Source: an uncultured Granulosicoccus sp.
GTDB taxonomy: Bacteria; Pseudomonadota; Gammaproteobacteria; Granulosicoccales; Granulosicoccaceae
Assembly: GCA_937924505.1 (NCBI GenBank)
Contig: CALDSR010000064.1
Location: 1-25,583 of the forward strand
Direction: 5' to 3'
DNA: 25,583 bases
The notes under the pieces: model-generated
Seen by the model: the letters and a program-made list of their open reading frames with translations, nothing else
What the model was told of the DNA's origin: nothing
Database searches by the model: none
Made by a program: the position numbers and the translations under genes
Shown here: in pieces, positions 7,848 through 16,408 of the stretch
How the letters are laid out: each line of letters opens with the position of its first letter
How positions within the stretch are numbered: position 1 is the first letter of the stretch

Positions 7848-9128
7848 ATGCAGGTAATCAGGACCACTCTGAAGATAGCCATTCCGTGTCTGGTTCTCGC
7901 GGGTGCCTTGCTCGCGCGCCACTCGATTTACAACAATCAACCTGAACCGTTCTCGCGACCCTCCCAGGCTCGCTCACAGGCAGTCGATGCGACGCGACTC
8001 ACAGCCACCGAATATCCGGTTGTCATTCGTAGTCAGGGCACGGTGACGGCCACTGTCAGAAATACCCTGGTCGCTGAAGTTACGGGCACGGTGACTGAAC
8101 TGGCGGCCGGATTTGTCGTTGGCGGCCAATTCAAGCAAGGCGAGGTATTGGTCCAATTCGATCAACGCGATTATGAAATTGCCCTGACGCGTGCGACAGC
8201 CAACTTGGCAGAAGCCAATGCGCGGGTTCAGGAACAACAAGCCCTGGCCAAGCAGGCAGAGGATGACTGGAAAAGCCTGGGCCGTCGCGGTCAACCGTCT
8301 GATCTGAACTTGCGCAAGCCGCAGCTCGCCGCCGCACGGGCGAGTTTGGCGGCGGCCAGAGCTGAGGTCACGCGGGCTGAGCTTGATCTGGACCGCACGC
8401 AGATTATCGCGCCCTATGATGGCTTGGTCCTGGCACGTGGTATTGATGTCGGGCAATTTGTATCTCGTGGGGGCGCCTTGGGTCAGGTGCATGCCATCGA
8501 CAGTGTTGATGTCCGTTTGCCGTTGACGAATCGTCAGCTGACCTACCTTGAATTACCGAATGCCGACAGTGTGAAAGAGCGCTTGCCGAACATAGAGCTG
8601 AGGGCGCGCGTTGGTGGTGTTGATCAGGTATGGGCTGGGAAATTGATCCGCGCTGAAGGTGTCGATGCGGAAACGCAACAGCTGAATGTTATTGCGCGGG
8701 TTGATAATCCCTATGCCGACCCGGCTTCGCCCTTACGCGTTGGGCAGTACGTGCAAGCCCTTATTTCCGGGCGGGTACTGGAGAACGTTTTTGTCGTGCC
8801 GCGTTCGGCGGTACGTGAAGAGCGTGAAGTCCTTGTTGTTGATCAGAACAAGCAATTGTTTCGACGCGATGTGACGGTTGGCTGGTCTGATGAGAGCGTC
8901 GCTGCCATTACCGCTGGCTTGAACAATGATGATGTGCTGGTGTTGACACCACTGAGCACGGTGACTGATGGCACGCCGGTACAAGCGACTATTGATGGTG
9001 TCGCGCCAAAACCGGTTGAGCGTAAACGTGAAGGCAAGCCTGGCGGGGCTGGCAAACCGGAAGTCAGTACGGGTGATGGAAACACGGGCACCGAAGGAAA
9101 ACGTGACGCAGCAAGTAACCGGAGCTGA
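7848..9128 (+). CDS. RND efflux periplasmic adaptor (membrane fusion protein)
   Basis: A 426-residue HlyD/AcrA-type adaptor. An N-terminal hydrophobic segment (about residues 8-23) anchors or exports it; the Cys in it lies ahead of the hydrophobic stretch, so it is not a lipobox. The order of parts is a first lipoyl half ([18 protein letters not shown]), an alpha-helical hairpin rich in Ala, Glu and Gln (about 115-180), a second lipoyl half with [20 protein letters not shown], then beta-barrel and membrane-proximal domains with [10 protein letters not shown]. The C-terminal 40 residues are Gly/Lys/Glu-rich and disordered. It should link the inner-membrane pump encoded 2 bases downstream to an outer-membrane channel, which is not encoded here. 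Confidence 0.92.
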   Translation: MQVIRTTLKIAIPCLVLAGALLARHSIYNNQPEPFSRPSQARSQAVDATRLTATEYPVVIRSQGTVTATVRNTLVAEVTGTVTELAAGFVVGGQFKQGEVLVQFDQRDYEIALTRATANLAEANARVQEQQALAKQAEDDWKSLGRRGQPSDLNLRKPQLAAARASLAAARAEVTRAELDLDRTQIIAPYDGLVLARGIDVGQFVSRGGALGQVHAIDSVDVRLPLTNRQLTYLELPNADSVKERLPNIELRARVGGVDQVWAGKLIRAEGVDAETQQLNVIARVDNPYADPASPLRVGQYVQALISGRVLENVFVVPRSAVREEREVLVVDQNKQLFRRDVTVGWSDESVAAITAGLNNDDVLVLTPLSTVTDGTPVQATIDGVAPKPVERKREGKPGGAGKPEVSTGDGNTGTEGKRDAASNRS

Positions 9129-9130
9129 GC

Positions 9131-12100
9131 ATGCATGGTTTGATTGCCTGGTTTGCGCGAAACTCCGTCGCTGCAAACCTCTTGATGGTGTTCATCGTCG
9201 GTTGGGGCCTGTCAGCACTCTTTACCCGTATCCCACTGGAAGTTTTTCCAAGCTTTGAGCTTGCGCGGGTCAATGTATCCGTACCGTTTCGCGGTGCCAC
9301 GCCATCTGAGGTTGAGGAAGGGGTCACCATCAAGGTTGAGGAGGTGGTACAGGATATTGTTGGCATCAAACAGATAACGTCGACCGCGAGTGAAAATAGT
9401 GGGCGGGTCAGTCTTGAGGTCGCAAAGGGCTTTGATACCGACAAGATCCTCGATGAAGTAAAGCAGCGTGTGGATGGGATATCGACGTTTTCCGACGAGG
9501 TTGGAACGCCGGTTATCACCGTTCCACAGCGTGTTCGAGAAGTCATCAGTGTGGTCGTCGCAGGTCCCTTGCCTGAGAAAGAACTACGAATTTTGGCCTC
9601 CCGTGTTCGTGATGAGCTCGAAGCTCTACCGAATGTATCGTCGGTCGAGGTCTCAGGTGCGCGTAGTTTTGAGCTTGCCATCGAGATTTCTCAGGCAGCC
9701 CTGGCACGTTATGACCTGACACTGGCCGGTGTCGCGCAAGCGATCGAACGCAGCTCCCTGGATCTCGCCGCTGGCGCCATTTCGACCGCGGGCGGTGAAG
9801 TGCTGTTGCGTACGCGGGGGCAGGCGTACGATGTGGAGGACTTCAGCAGAATTGTCGTCTTGTCGCGACCCAATGGCACACGAGTGACGCTGGGTGATCT
9901 TGCATCGATCACGGATGGTTTTGAAGAAGGTGGTTTGACTCAACGTTATAACGGGCAAAACAGTATCGAGATCGATGTTTTTCGCACCGGCTTGCAAAGC
10001 GCAATTCTGGTTGCCGATGACGTCAAGCAGTATCTTATTGAAGCTCAGGCTCGCATGCCGCATGGGGTCGCGCTGGGGTATTGGCGTGATCGCTCGCGTA
10101 CGGTTAAGGCCCGTATGAATACACTCACCAAAAGTGCCCTGCAAGGCGGGTTTTTGGTGATCATATTGCTGACACTCTTCTTGCGGTTCTGGGTTGCCGC
10201 CTGGGTGTTTATTGGTGTGCCTGTGTCAATTCTTGGTGGTATAGCCTTGATGCCGATACTGGGGGTATCACTGAATCTTATCAGTATGTTCGCGTTCATT
10301 CTGGTGTTGGGTATTGTGGTTGATGATGCCATCGTTACTGGTGAGAATATTTATACGCATATGCGTAAGAAGAAGGATCGAGTGCAGGCCGCTATTGATG
10401 GTACGAATGAGGTTGCGGTGCCTGTCACCTTTGGTGTGTTGACGACCGTGGCGGCGTTTACACCGCTGTTGTTTATTGAAGGCGTGCGAGGACAAATTTT
10501 TGCGCAGATCCCTCTGATCATCATCCCTGTTTTGTTGTTCTCGATTATCGAGTCGAAATTTGTTTTACCGTCACATATGAGTCACTTGAATTTTCACAAG
10601 GAGACGAAGCCAAACATTTTTGCACGCGTTCAGCATCGAATTGCCGATGGCTTTGAGTGGTGTATCGACAGGCTTTACCAACCGGTATTGGCCGCTGCTT
10701 TACGCAATCGTTATCTTGTGTTGTCTTTATTTGTGGGTGGGGCGATTATTGTTTTTAGTCTGGTATCCGCTGGACATGTTCGGTTTATCTTCTTTCCACG
10801 TGTGCAAAGTGAAATTGCCCGGGCCAATCTCGAAATGCCAGCTGGTACACCGTTTGAAGTGACAGAAGCAAACGTTCGGCGTATGACAGATGCGGTCAAG
10901 CGTTTGCAGGCCAGGCATGTGGATCCGGAGACCAACGAAAGCGTTATTGAGTCAATACTGTCGACCGCTGGTAGTAGTGGTGGCAGCGCCAAGGGGAGTA
11001 ATCTTGGACGGGTTCTGTTTGAAATCACACCGCCGGAGCAACGTACGCTGGACATTAGCAGTCGCCAGCTTGTCGCGGAATGGCGTCGAGAGATTGGTGA
11101 CATTGCCGGGGCCAAGAACCTGAGTTTTCGAGCGGAGTTTGGGCGTGGTGGCAGTCCGATCGATGTTGAGCTGTCAGGTTTGAATTTTGATGTGCTCAAT
11201 ACGGCCTCGGCGCGTATCAAGTCGGCATTGGCCCAATATCCAGGGGTTATCGATATTTCGGATACTTTTGAGGGAGGCAAGCAGGAAATTCAATTGACTA
11301 TCAAACCTGCGGCTTCTCAGCTGGGTGTCAGCTTGTCTGACATTGCCTCGCAAGTGCGTAGTGCCTATCTCGGTAGCGAGGTACAGAGTATCCAGCGTAA
11401 TCGTGATGAGGTGAAGGTCTTTGTGCGTTATCCGAAGGAAGAACGGGCGTCGATCAATCAATTGGAACGGTTGAGTATTCGAACACCCGCTGGCAATAGT
11501 GTGCCGCTCGATAGTGTCGCGTCAATCGATGTCGGGCGTGGTTTTGCGCAAATACGGCGGGTGGATCGTCGTCGTACGGTCAATGTTCAGGCCGATGTTG
11601 ACAAGTCGACAGCCAATGTTGAAGGGATCAAGCGCGATCTGACAGAGCTGGCTGCCGATCTTGAACAGGAATTTCCGGATCTTCGGATCAGTCTTGAGGG
11701 AGAAGCTCGCGAGCAGCGAGAATCTTTTGGTAGTTTGAAGGTTGGACTCCTGTTCGTTTTGATGGTGATATATGCCTTGTTGGCGATCCCGTTCAAAAGT
11801 TACTTGCAGCCATTTCTTGTTATGGCCGTCATACCATTCGGGGTTGTGGGTGGCGTACTGGGACACATGCTGATGGGTATGTCGCTGAGTGTCATGAGCT
11901 ATATGGGCATGTTGGCCTTGATTGGTGTTGTCGTGAATGACTCACTGGTGCTAGTGGATTGGGTCAATCGCCAACGCGCCAAGGGTGCCGAGTTGTTCGA
12001 TGCGGTAAAAAGTGCTGGCGTTGCCCGTTTCCGTGCGGTCATCCTGACGTCATTGACGACTTTCTTTGGTCTGATACCGCTGATATTCGAGACCAGTACG

Positions 12101-12268
12101 CAGGCGCAGTTTCTGATTCCAATGGCGGTATCTCTTGGTTATGGAATTCTGTTTGCTACCATGGTGACGCTGATTCTGATACCCGTCAATTATCTTGTAC
12201 TTGAAGATATCAAACGTCTGTTCGGGTTTGGCGGGTCGACCGTCGCCACTGACGCAAAATCTGGATAA
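9131..12268 (+). CDS. RND efflux pump, inner-membrane proton antiporter subunit
   Basis: A 1045-residue HAE1-type resistance-nodulation-division transporter. It has the duplicated layout of the family: TM1 at the N-terminus, a large periplasmic loop, TM2-6 (about 335-480), TM7 near 525-550, a second periplasmic loop and TM8-12. The TM4 proton-relay pair is D398-D399 in LGIVVDDAIVTGENI. The TM10 segment reads VVVNDSLVLVDW, with N936 at the position of the AcrB lysine, as in many non-AcrB HAE1 pumps. Motifs such as FPRVQSEIARANLEMPAGTPFE fit the family. It follows the adaptor gene with a 2-base gap, so the two are coupled. Substrate unknown; no local regulator or TolC gene is present. Confidence 0.94.
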   Translation: MHGLIAWFARNSVAANLLMVFIVGWGLSALFTRIPLEVFPSFELARVNVSVPFRGATPSEVEEGVTIKVEEVVQDIVGIKQITSTASENSGRVSLEVAKGFDTDKILDEVKQRVDGISTFSDEVGTPVITVPQRVREVISVVVAGPLPEKELRILASRVRDELEALPNVSSVEVSGARSFELAIEISQAALARYDLTLAGVAQAIERSSLDLAAGAISTAGGEVLLRTRGQAYDVEDFSRIVVLSRPNGTRVTLGDLASITDGFEEGGLTQRYNGQNSIEIDVFRTGLQSAILVADDVKQYLIEAQARMPHGVALGYWRDRSRTVKARMNTLTKSALQGGFLVIILLTLFLRFWVAAWVFIGVPVSILGGIALMPILGVSLNLISMFAFILVLGIVVDDAIVTGENIYTHMRKKKDRVQAAIDGTNEVAVPVTFGVLTTVAAFTPLLFIEGVRGQIFAQIPLIIIPVLLFSIIESKFVLPSHMSHLNFHKETKPNIFARVQHRIADGFEWCIDRLYQPVLAAALRNRYLVLSLFVGGAIIVFSLVSAGHVRFIFFPRVQSEIARANLEMPAGTPFEVTEANVRRMTDAVKRLQARHVDPETNESVIESILSTAGSSGGSAKGSNLGRVLFEITPPEQRTLDISSRQLVAEWRREIGDIAGAKNLSFRAEFGRGGSPIDVELSGLNFDVLNTASARIKSALAQYPGVIDISDTFEGGKQEIQLTIKPAASQLGVSLSDIASQVRSAYLGSEVQSIQRNRDEVKVFVRYPKEERASINQLERLSIRTPAGNSVPLDSVASIDVGRGFAQIRRVDRRRTVNVQADVDKSTANVEGIKRDLTELAADLEQEFPDLRISLEGEAREQRESFGSLKVGLLFVLMVIYALLAIPFKSYLQPFLVMAVIPFGVVGGVLGHMLMGMSLSVMSYMGMLALIGVVVNDSLVLVDWVNRQRAKGAELFDAVKSAGVARFRAVILTSLTTFFGLIPLIFETSTQAQFLIPMAVSLGYGILFATMVTLILIPVNYLVLEDIKRLFGFGGSTVATDAKSG

Positions 12269-12322
12269 AGGGACGTAATATGCCCGTCCGGTAATCTTTA
12301 CCCAAAAAAGGCTTATGTATTG

Positions 12323-12850
12323 TTACTCAGATACGCTGTTTTCTGTGTAAGGCGTACTGCGCAGCTGGCCGGTGTTGCGTTCGCTACCATGACAACCGCC
12401 AGCAGATGATACAAACGACCTTGGAAATTGCTCGCAATCGGTGACGCCGAACGAACCCACTTCACAACGTTGCTCGGTCAGAGCCAGAATGCGTTCAGTG
12501 GTTGCCTGATAGTTGAATTTATACTGATAAACATAGTTGATTATGCTGATTACAGTGGGCGATAGTGCATGAATGCCACCGAGTTTCTTGAACACATGGC
12601 TCGATGATCGACCCGCGCGCATGTCGTCGACAGTTTCGCTGGCCAGACGCTTTGGCAACTCGCAATGATACTCAATGCCATTGCCAATGCCCGAAATGAT
12701 CTTGTTGACGCGTTGGCTTTCCGAGCACGGTTTTTCGGAGTAGCTGGTACGGCCATCATCGTCGACGCAACGATAGGCAGCGGCTTCGGCAGGGGCGAGC
12801 GGTAGTAGCCACAGCGATATCAGTATTATTGTGAAGCTTATTCGAATCAT
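12323..12850 (-). CDS. Exported DUF4124-domain protein
   Basis: A 175-residue protein with a Sec signal peptide (MIRISFTIILISLWLLPLAP, cleavage likely after A-E-A). The mature N-terminus AYRCVDDDGRTSYSEKPCSES fits DUF4124, a small periplasmic module (aromatic-x-W/C-x-D-x-x-G...Y-S-x-x-P-C) frequent in Gammaproteobacteria. Six or more Cys follow (RCVD, KPCSE, YHCEL, QRCEV, TDCEQ, GGCHG), suggesting disulfides. The rest is of unknown function. AAGAGG lies only a few bases before the ATG, which is close but usable. The gene is convergent with the RND operon and divergent from the thioesterase; it looks monocistronic. Confidence 0.8.
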   Translation of the reverse strand: MIRISFTIILISLWLLPLAPAEAAAYRCVDDDGRTSYSEKPCSESQRVNKIISGIGNGIEYHCELPKRLASETVDDMRAGRSSSHVFKKLGGIHALSPTVISIINYVYQYKFNYQATTERILALTEQRCEVGSFGVTDCEQFPRSFVSSAGGCHGSERNTGQLRSTPYTENSVSE

Positions 12851-12966
12851 GGCCTCTTGAGCGGCGTACAGACGATAAGCTAGAGTCTCAGTTTTCCGAG
12901 CTGCGACGGACTTCGATAGACCCTGCTATTCTCGGGCATCAAAGCTCGAAGGGGTCACGTTGTGTC

Positions 12967-13470
12967 ATGGTTGAACAGTCTGCACAAGCCGTAGATAAGG
13001 TCGCTCGCAGCGAGGCGGAGCAACGCAAACTTGTGCAAGAGGTCACAAGTTTGTTTGAGCACAAGATCAGCTTCAATGAATTTCTTGGTTTTCGACTCGA
13101 GGCGCTAGAGAATACGCCGGTCCGGATCGGCTTCGATATGCGTCCCGAATTTGTTGGTCATTATGTGTATGGCCGATTACATGGCGGGATTATCTCATCA
13201 GTGCTGGATGTGGTCGGTGGCCTTGCCGTGATGTGGGCAATTGCCGAGTATCACAAGCATGAAGATGCAGAGGCAGTCATGGCCCGGTTTACCCACTTGG
13301 GCACAGTCGACATGCGTGTCGACTATCTGCGCCAGGGAATCGGCAAACGATTTTCGGCCGAAGCCTCCGTTGTTCGCCTTGGCAAGCGTATCGCGGCCTG
13401 TCGAATGAGTTTGCTCAATGAGGAGTCGACCTTGATTGCCACTGGTAATGCCAACTACATTGTCAGCTGA
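12967..13470 (+). CDS. yigI: YigI-like hotdog-fold acyl-CoA thioesterase
   Basis: A 167-residue protein of the PaaI/YigI thioesterase type. A helical N-terminus is followed by the hotdog core: LHGGIISSVLDVVGG (His72-Gly-Gly with Asp81 on the central helix) and LGTVDMRVDYLRQG, then SVVRLGKRIAACRMSLLNEE and a C-terminal ATGNANYIVS. These segments correspond closely to E. coli YigI, which ends in A-T-Y-M-V-G. Such enzymes hydrolyse medium- to long-chain acyl-CoA in the cytosol. The single ATG at 12967 is the only in-frame start nearby; GAAGGGG lies about 13 bases upstream. It is convergent with the HTTM gene, with 16 bases between stops. Confidence 0.9.
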   Translation: MVEQSAQAVDKVARSEAEQRKLVQEVTSLFEHKISFNEFLGFRLEALENTPVRIGFDMRPEFVGHYVYGRLHGGIISSVLDVVGGLAVMWAIAEYHKHEDAEAVMARFTHLGTVDMRVDYLRQGIGKRFSAEASVVRLGKRIAACRMSLLNEESTLIATGNANYIVS

Positions 13471-13486
13471 TAGAACGGATTGCGAT

Positions 13487-15301
13487 TCAACTTGCGGGTT
13501 TGAATTCGGGGAAACACCAGTGTTTCCAAACGGTACGTGAACTTCGTCGCTCTGGCTTATCGCCTTTGTTAGTGCGATAACTGATGAATTGAATTTCAAA
13601 TGTGGCCAGCTGTTCCTGGTAGGCCCGTTCACGATAGTTCCAACTGCGGCAGAGGTAGTCACCGAGCGCGTTGCGTACAACGTTATTGCGATGTCCACTA
13701 ACGCGGCCATAGTATTTGCGCCAGCGATAAGAGTCGTACAAGTTATAGAAATTCGCTGGCGGCTTCCAGCTGATCAAATTGGTTGTCTTTGGGTACAGAT
13801 TGGCGGGCGCACCGGATCTGAGTTTGCCAAGAATGACGGGAAAGGACGAGGTAGTGATTGGGTAGGGGGCGAACATGTCCCAGCGTTGATCGATGCGCGC
13901 AATACGGGCAATGTGCTCGACGTGGCTTGGCAATCGTTTACGAACAGCCGGGAGTTCGTAGATGTTGAACATCGTGACGACGTAAAAGAACAGCAAAGCC
14001 AACGCAGAACCGATCAAGGTGGGCTTTAATTTCAGTGCTCGGTAAGGCAGTAGCACTGACGTGACGCTACCCATCGTGCCTCGGTTGTTGGCAACCCAAT
14101 GATAAATCCGATTGCCTATCGCCATGAATGGGGGAAAGGACATCAGCCAGCCGATTGGCTTGAATGGCCATCGTCGGCTGAACAGGAAGGCCATGGCATG
14201 CCAGTGAATATAAGGCTTGCCAGCGGCGTCGGTAATGACCCAGGAATTTTCCTTTTCCATAATCGCGTGTACGGCAGCGGTATTTTGTGCGGGCACGATC
14301 GGCACTGTTTTTGGCAGCAGAAATTCGCGCAGGATCAAACACATTTTCAGACAGAAACCGCAGTCTTCATCGTAATGAATCGTTATGCCGTTACTCTCGG
14401 GTGACTGGCGTCGAGTGTGCAGAAATGCCCAGACACTTCCTGGTATCAGCAACGACAAGGCCATGAAGTCGATCAAGGGGAACAAGCCGATGTGCAGCAT
14501 AAGGAGAAAGGCCACATGTAATGAAGCCAGCAGGGCAAGACCGACAAGTCTCAGGTTTGGCCAGAAAAAGGGGGCCAGCACCAGCAACGGGGCGAGGAAT
14601 TCAACCGCCAGTACGTACACGGTGCCGACCTTTAAAAGACCAGGGAATTGTTTGATCCATTCCCCGATGGGCGTTGCGAAATGTCGCAGGCTCACCGCAT
14701 TGAAGGCAGCGTCAAAGTTGCTTCGCCAGGCGTCGCCATCTTTCAGTAGTGCGGTAAAGAAATACAGGTACAGAATCTGAAATACGATTGCAATGGTGGC
14801 GATCGAGAAGTAGCGATGCTCATCGGGCTTTTTGAAGCGTTGTGAGTTTGGCGTACGTTGCAACTCGGGTTGTAGGGCCGCGTCGATGGAAAAATGCGCG
14901 CCCAGCGGCAGAAACAAACTCCAGAAGCACATGACGATAAGCAGAATGTCGCCACCCTGGAGTAGCAGCGTGTTGCGGTTCAACAGTGAAAGCAATAAAA
15001 CGTACGACAAGAAGGCCATGAGTTTCGAGCGATAGCCAAGCATCAGTGCAATCGCAAACAGGGCCGCGAGCATGAACAACAGGGCTTGCCACCACCATTC
15101 ACCATTGGCGGCATGCAAACTGAAGTACCAGCGATGCGTGATGTCTATCCAATGATGTCTTGGCAAAACACCGGCGTCGGTATAGAAGATCGTCAGATCC
15201 TTTGCGCGAAGAATCAGATCGAAGAGTATGAGAAAGCCAAGCGCGACACGGAACAAGGCGATAGAGCGAAGATCGATAACGAATGGATTATGCAGGCGCA
15301 T
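13487..15301 (-). CDS. HTTM membrane protein fused to a DCC1-type thiol-disulfide domain
   Basis: A 604-residue protein in three parts. Residues 1-295 form an HTTM domain, homologous to vitamin K-dependent gamma-carboxylase: about seven membrane spans with the conserved LDLILRAKDL-type start, YTDAGVLPR, and YFFTALLKDGDAW near 180-192. Residues 307-405 are a DCC1/DUF393 domain starting ITIHYDEDCGFC, with the C314-x2-C317 pair, and containing IHWHAMAFLFSRRW. A further span (about 428-445) precedes a soluble tail of about 150 residues rich in aromatic and basic residues. HTTM proteins in bacteria have mostly unknown reactions; DCC domains are thioredoxin-like. The fusion suggests an electron- or thiol-dependent membrane reaction (inference). 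It lies 2 bases after the KOW gene and close to a peroxiredoxin. Confidence 0.88.
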   Translation of the reverse strand: MRLHNPFVIDLRSIALFRVALGFLILFDLILRAKDLTIFYTDAGVLPRHHWIDITHRWYFSLHAANGEWWWQALLFMLAALFAIALMLGYRSKLMAFLSYVLLLSLLNRNTLLLQGGDILLIVMCFWSLFLPLGAHFSIDAALQPELQRTPNSQRFKKPDEHRYFSIATIAIVFQILYLYFFTALLKDGDAWRSNFDAAFNAVSLRHFATPIGEWIKQFPGLLKVGTVYVLAVEFLAPLLVLAPFFWPNLRLVGLALLASLHVAFLLMLHIGLFPLIDFMALSLLIPGSVWAFLHTRRQSPESNGITIHYDEDCGFCLKMCLILREFLLPKTVPIVPAQNTAAVHAIMEKENSWVITDAAGKPYIHWHAMAFLFSRRWPFKPIGWLMSFPPFMAIGNRIYHWVANNRGTMGSVTSVLLPYRALKLKPTLIGSALALLFFYVVTMFNIYELPAVRKRLPSHVEHIARIARIDQRWDMFAPYPITTSSFPVILGKLRSGAPANLYPKTTNLISWKPPANFYNLYDSYRWRKYYGRVSGHRNNVVRNALGDYLCRSWNYRERAYQEQLATFEIQFISYRTNKGDKPERRSSRTVWKHWCFPEFKPAS

Positions 15302-15303
15302 GG

Positions 15304-15642
15304 TCAGGATTGATCGGGTACTGCTTCTACATGGTCAAAGCTCAGCCACATGGGCGGTTGATCCTTGTCCGTTTCGACCAGGACCCGACTGTTTATAAAA
15401 TCGGCGTCGAGAATGAGGCCTGATTGTCCCGCGTGCTCTCCAGCGCGAATTCGCACCTGATAGCCGATAGCCAGTACTGGCTTGGTACCGCGGCGCGCGC
15501 GTTGTACGCGCGCTTCGGTAGCCTGCAGCATGGATTTCAATGCGTCACGCCTTGCTTTGCGTTCCGCATCATTACGCCCCATCGCATCTTCCCCGAGCTC
15601 AACTGCATCCTCGGGCGCGCTTAGCGGTTTGTCATTTTTCAT
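15304..15642 (-). CDS. Small KOW-motif protein
   Basis: A 112-residue soluble protein. The N-terminal half (residues 1-52) is a charged helix rich in Ala, Arg, Glu and Asp. The C-terminal half (about 58-108) is an SH3-like KOW fold: GYQVRIRAGEHAGQSG followed by LILDADFINSRVLVE, with the G-x-V-x-I...G-x-x-G-x-x-G pattern found in NusG and ribosomal proteins. A nucleic-acid or ribosome-binding role is possible but unproven. A GTG directly precedes the ATG at 15642; the ATG was chosen. It lies 27 bases after the peroxiredoxin stop and 2 bases before the HTTM start, so all three may be cotranscribed. Confidence 0.75.
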   Translation of the reverse strand: MKNDKPLSAPEDAVELGEDAMGRNDAERKARRDALKSMLQATEARVQRARRGTKPVLAIGYQVRIRAGEHAGQSGLILDADFINSRVLVETDKDQPPMWLSFDHVEAVPDQS

Positions 15643-15669
15643 CACGAAGCTGGGCCGAACCGGGAAACT

Positions 15670-16338
15670 CTACGCGCCTTTTTTGGGTTGCTCGACGTAG
15701 CGAAGATAAGGCTTCAGCTTGCGAAAACCATTCGGGTATTTTTTATTGGCTTCTTCATCGGAGACTGCGGGCACGATGATTACATCATCACCGTCTTGCC
15801 AGTTGGCGGGTGTCGCGACCTGGTGTTCGGCTGTCATCTGCATGGAATCGAGCACACGAAGAATTTCGTCGAAATTTCGGCCGGTCGTCATGGGGTAGGT
15901 CAGAATTAATTTGATCTTCTTGTCTGGGCCGACGATGTATACGGAGCGAACCGTGGCGTTGGTCATGGCCGTACGTCCTTCACTGGTGCCCGTTTCATCG
16001 GCAGGAAACATATCGTAGGCCTTCGCAACCGCAAGATCGGTGTCACCAACCATCGGAAAATTTACGCGGTGGCCTTGTGTTTCCTCGATGTCGTTGTTCC
16101 ATTCTGCGTGGTTCTCGACGGGGTCGATGCTCAGGCCCATGACTTTGGTATTGCGCTTTTCGAATTCTGGCATCAGCGCAGCGACGGTGCCAAGTTCGGT
16201 TGTGCAAACGGGAGTGAAGTCTTTTGGATGCGAAAAAAGGATTGCCCAACCATCGCCGATCCAATCGTGGAAGTGAATGTCTCCCAGCGTGGTTTTTGCC
16301 GTGAAATCTGGTGCTATATCGTTGATTCTCAAAGACAT
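15670..16338 (-). CDS. 1-Cys peroxiredoxin (Prx6 type)
   Basis: A 222-residue thiol peroxidase of the Prx6 class. The peroxidatic site is HPKDFTPVC45TTE, with the P-x-x-x-T-x-x-C arrangement, and the C-terminal Prx domain has KIKLILTYPMTTGRNFDEILRVLDS and a PANWQDGD segment typical of this class. No resolving Cys is evident elsewhere in the protein. It reduces peroxides in the cytosol using an external thiol donor. The open frame extends upstream to 16386, but GGAG lies 9 bases before the ATG at 16338 and MSLRINDIAPDF is the normal family start. It is first in a possible operon with the KOW and HTTM-DCC genes, and divergent from the astacin gene. Confidence 0.94.
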   Translation of the reverse strand: MSLRINDIAPDFTAKTTLGDIHFHDWIGDGWAILFSHPKDFTPVCTTELGTVAALMPEFEKRNTKVMGLSIDPVENHAEWNNDIEETQGHRVNFPMVGDTDLAVAKAYDMFPADETGTSEGRTAMTNATVRSVYIVGPDKKIKLILTYPMTTGRNFDEILRVLDSMQMTAEHQVATPANWQDGDDVIIVPAVSDEEANKKYPNGFRKLKPYLRYVEQPKKGA

Positions 16339-16408
16339 GCTCTGATTCTCCATCCGGTCTGAAAGTTGCGTTGATTTTACCCTCAATCACAGCGTAACAG
16401 AGTCGTCC

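Noticed and set aside
10711..11280. 189-codon minus-strand frame inside the RND pump
   Set aside because: Antisense shadow of a strongly conserved pump gene, with no motif of its own.
12249..12310. Possible terminator after the RND pump gene
   Set aside because: Short 5-bp dyads (GGACG/CGTCC and GGTAA/TTACC) are present, but no T-tract follows on either strand.
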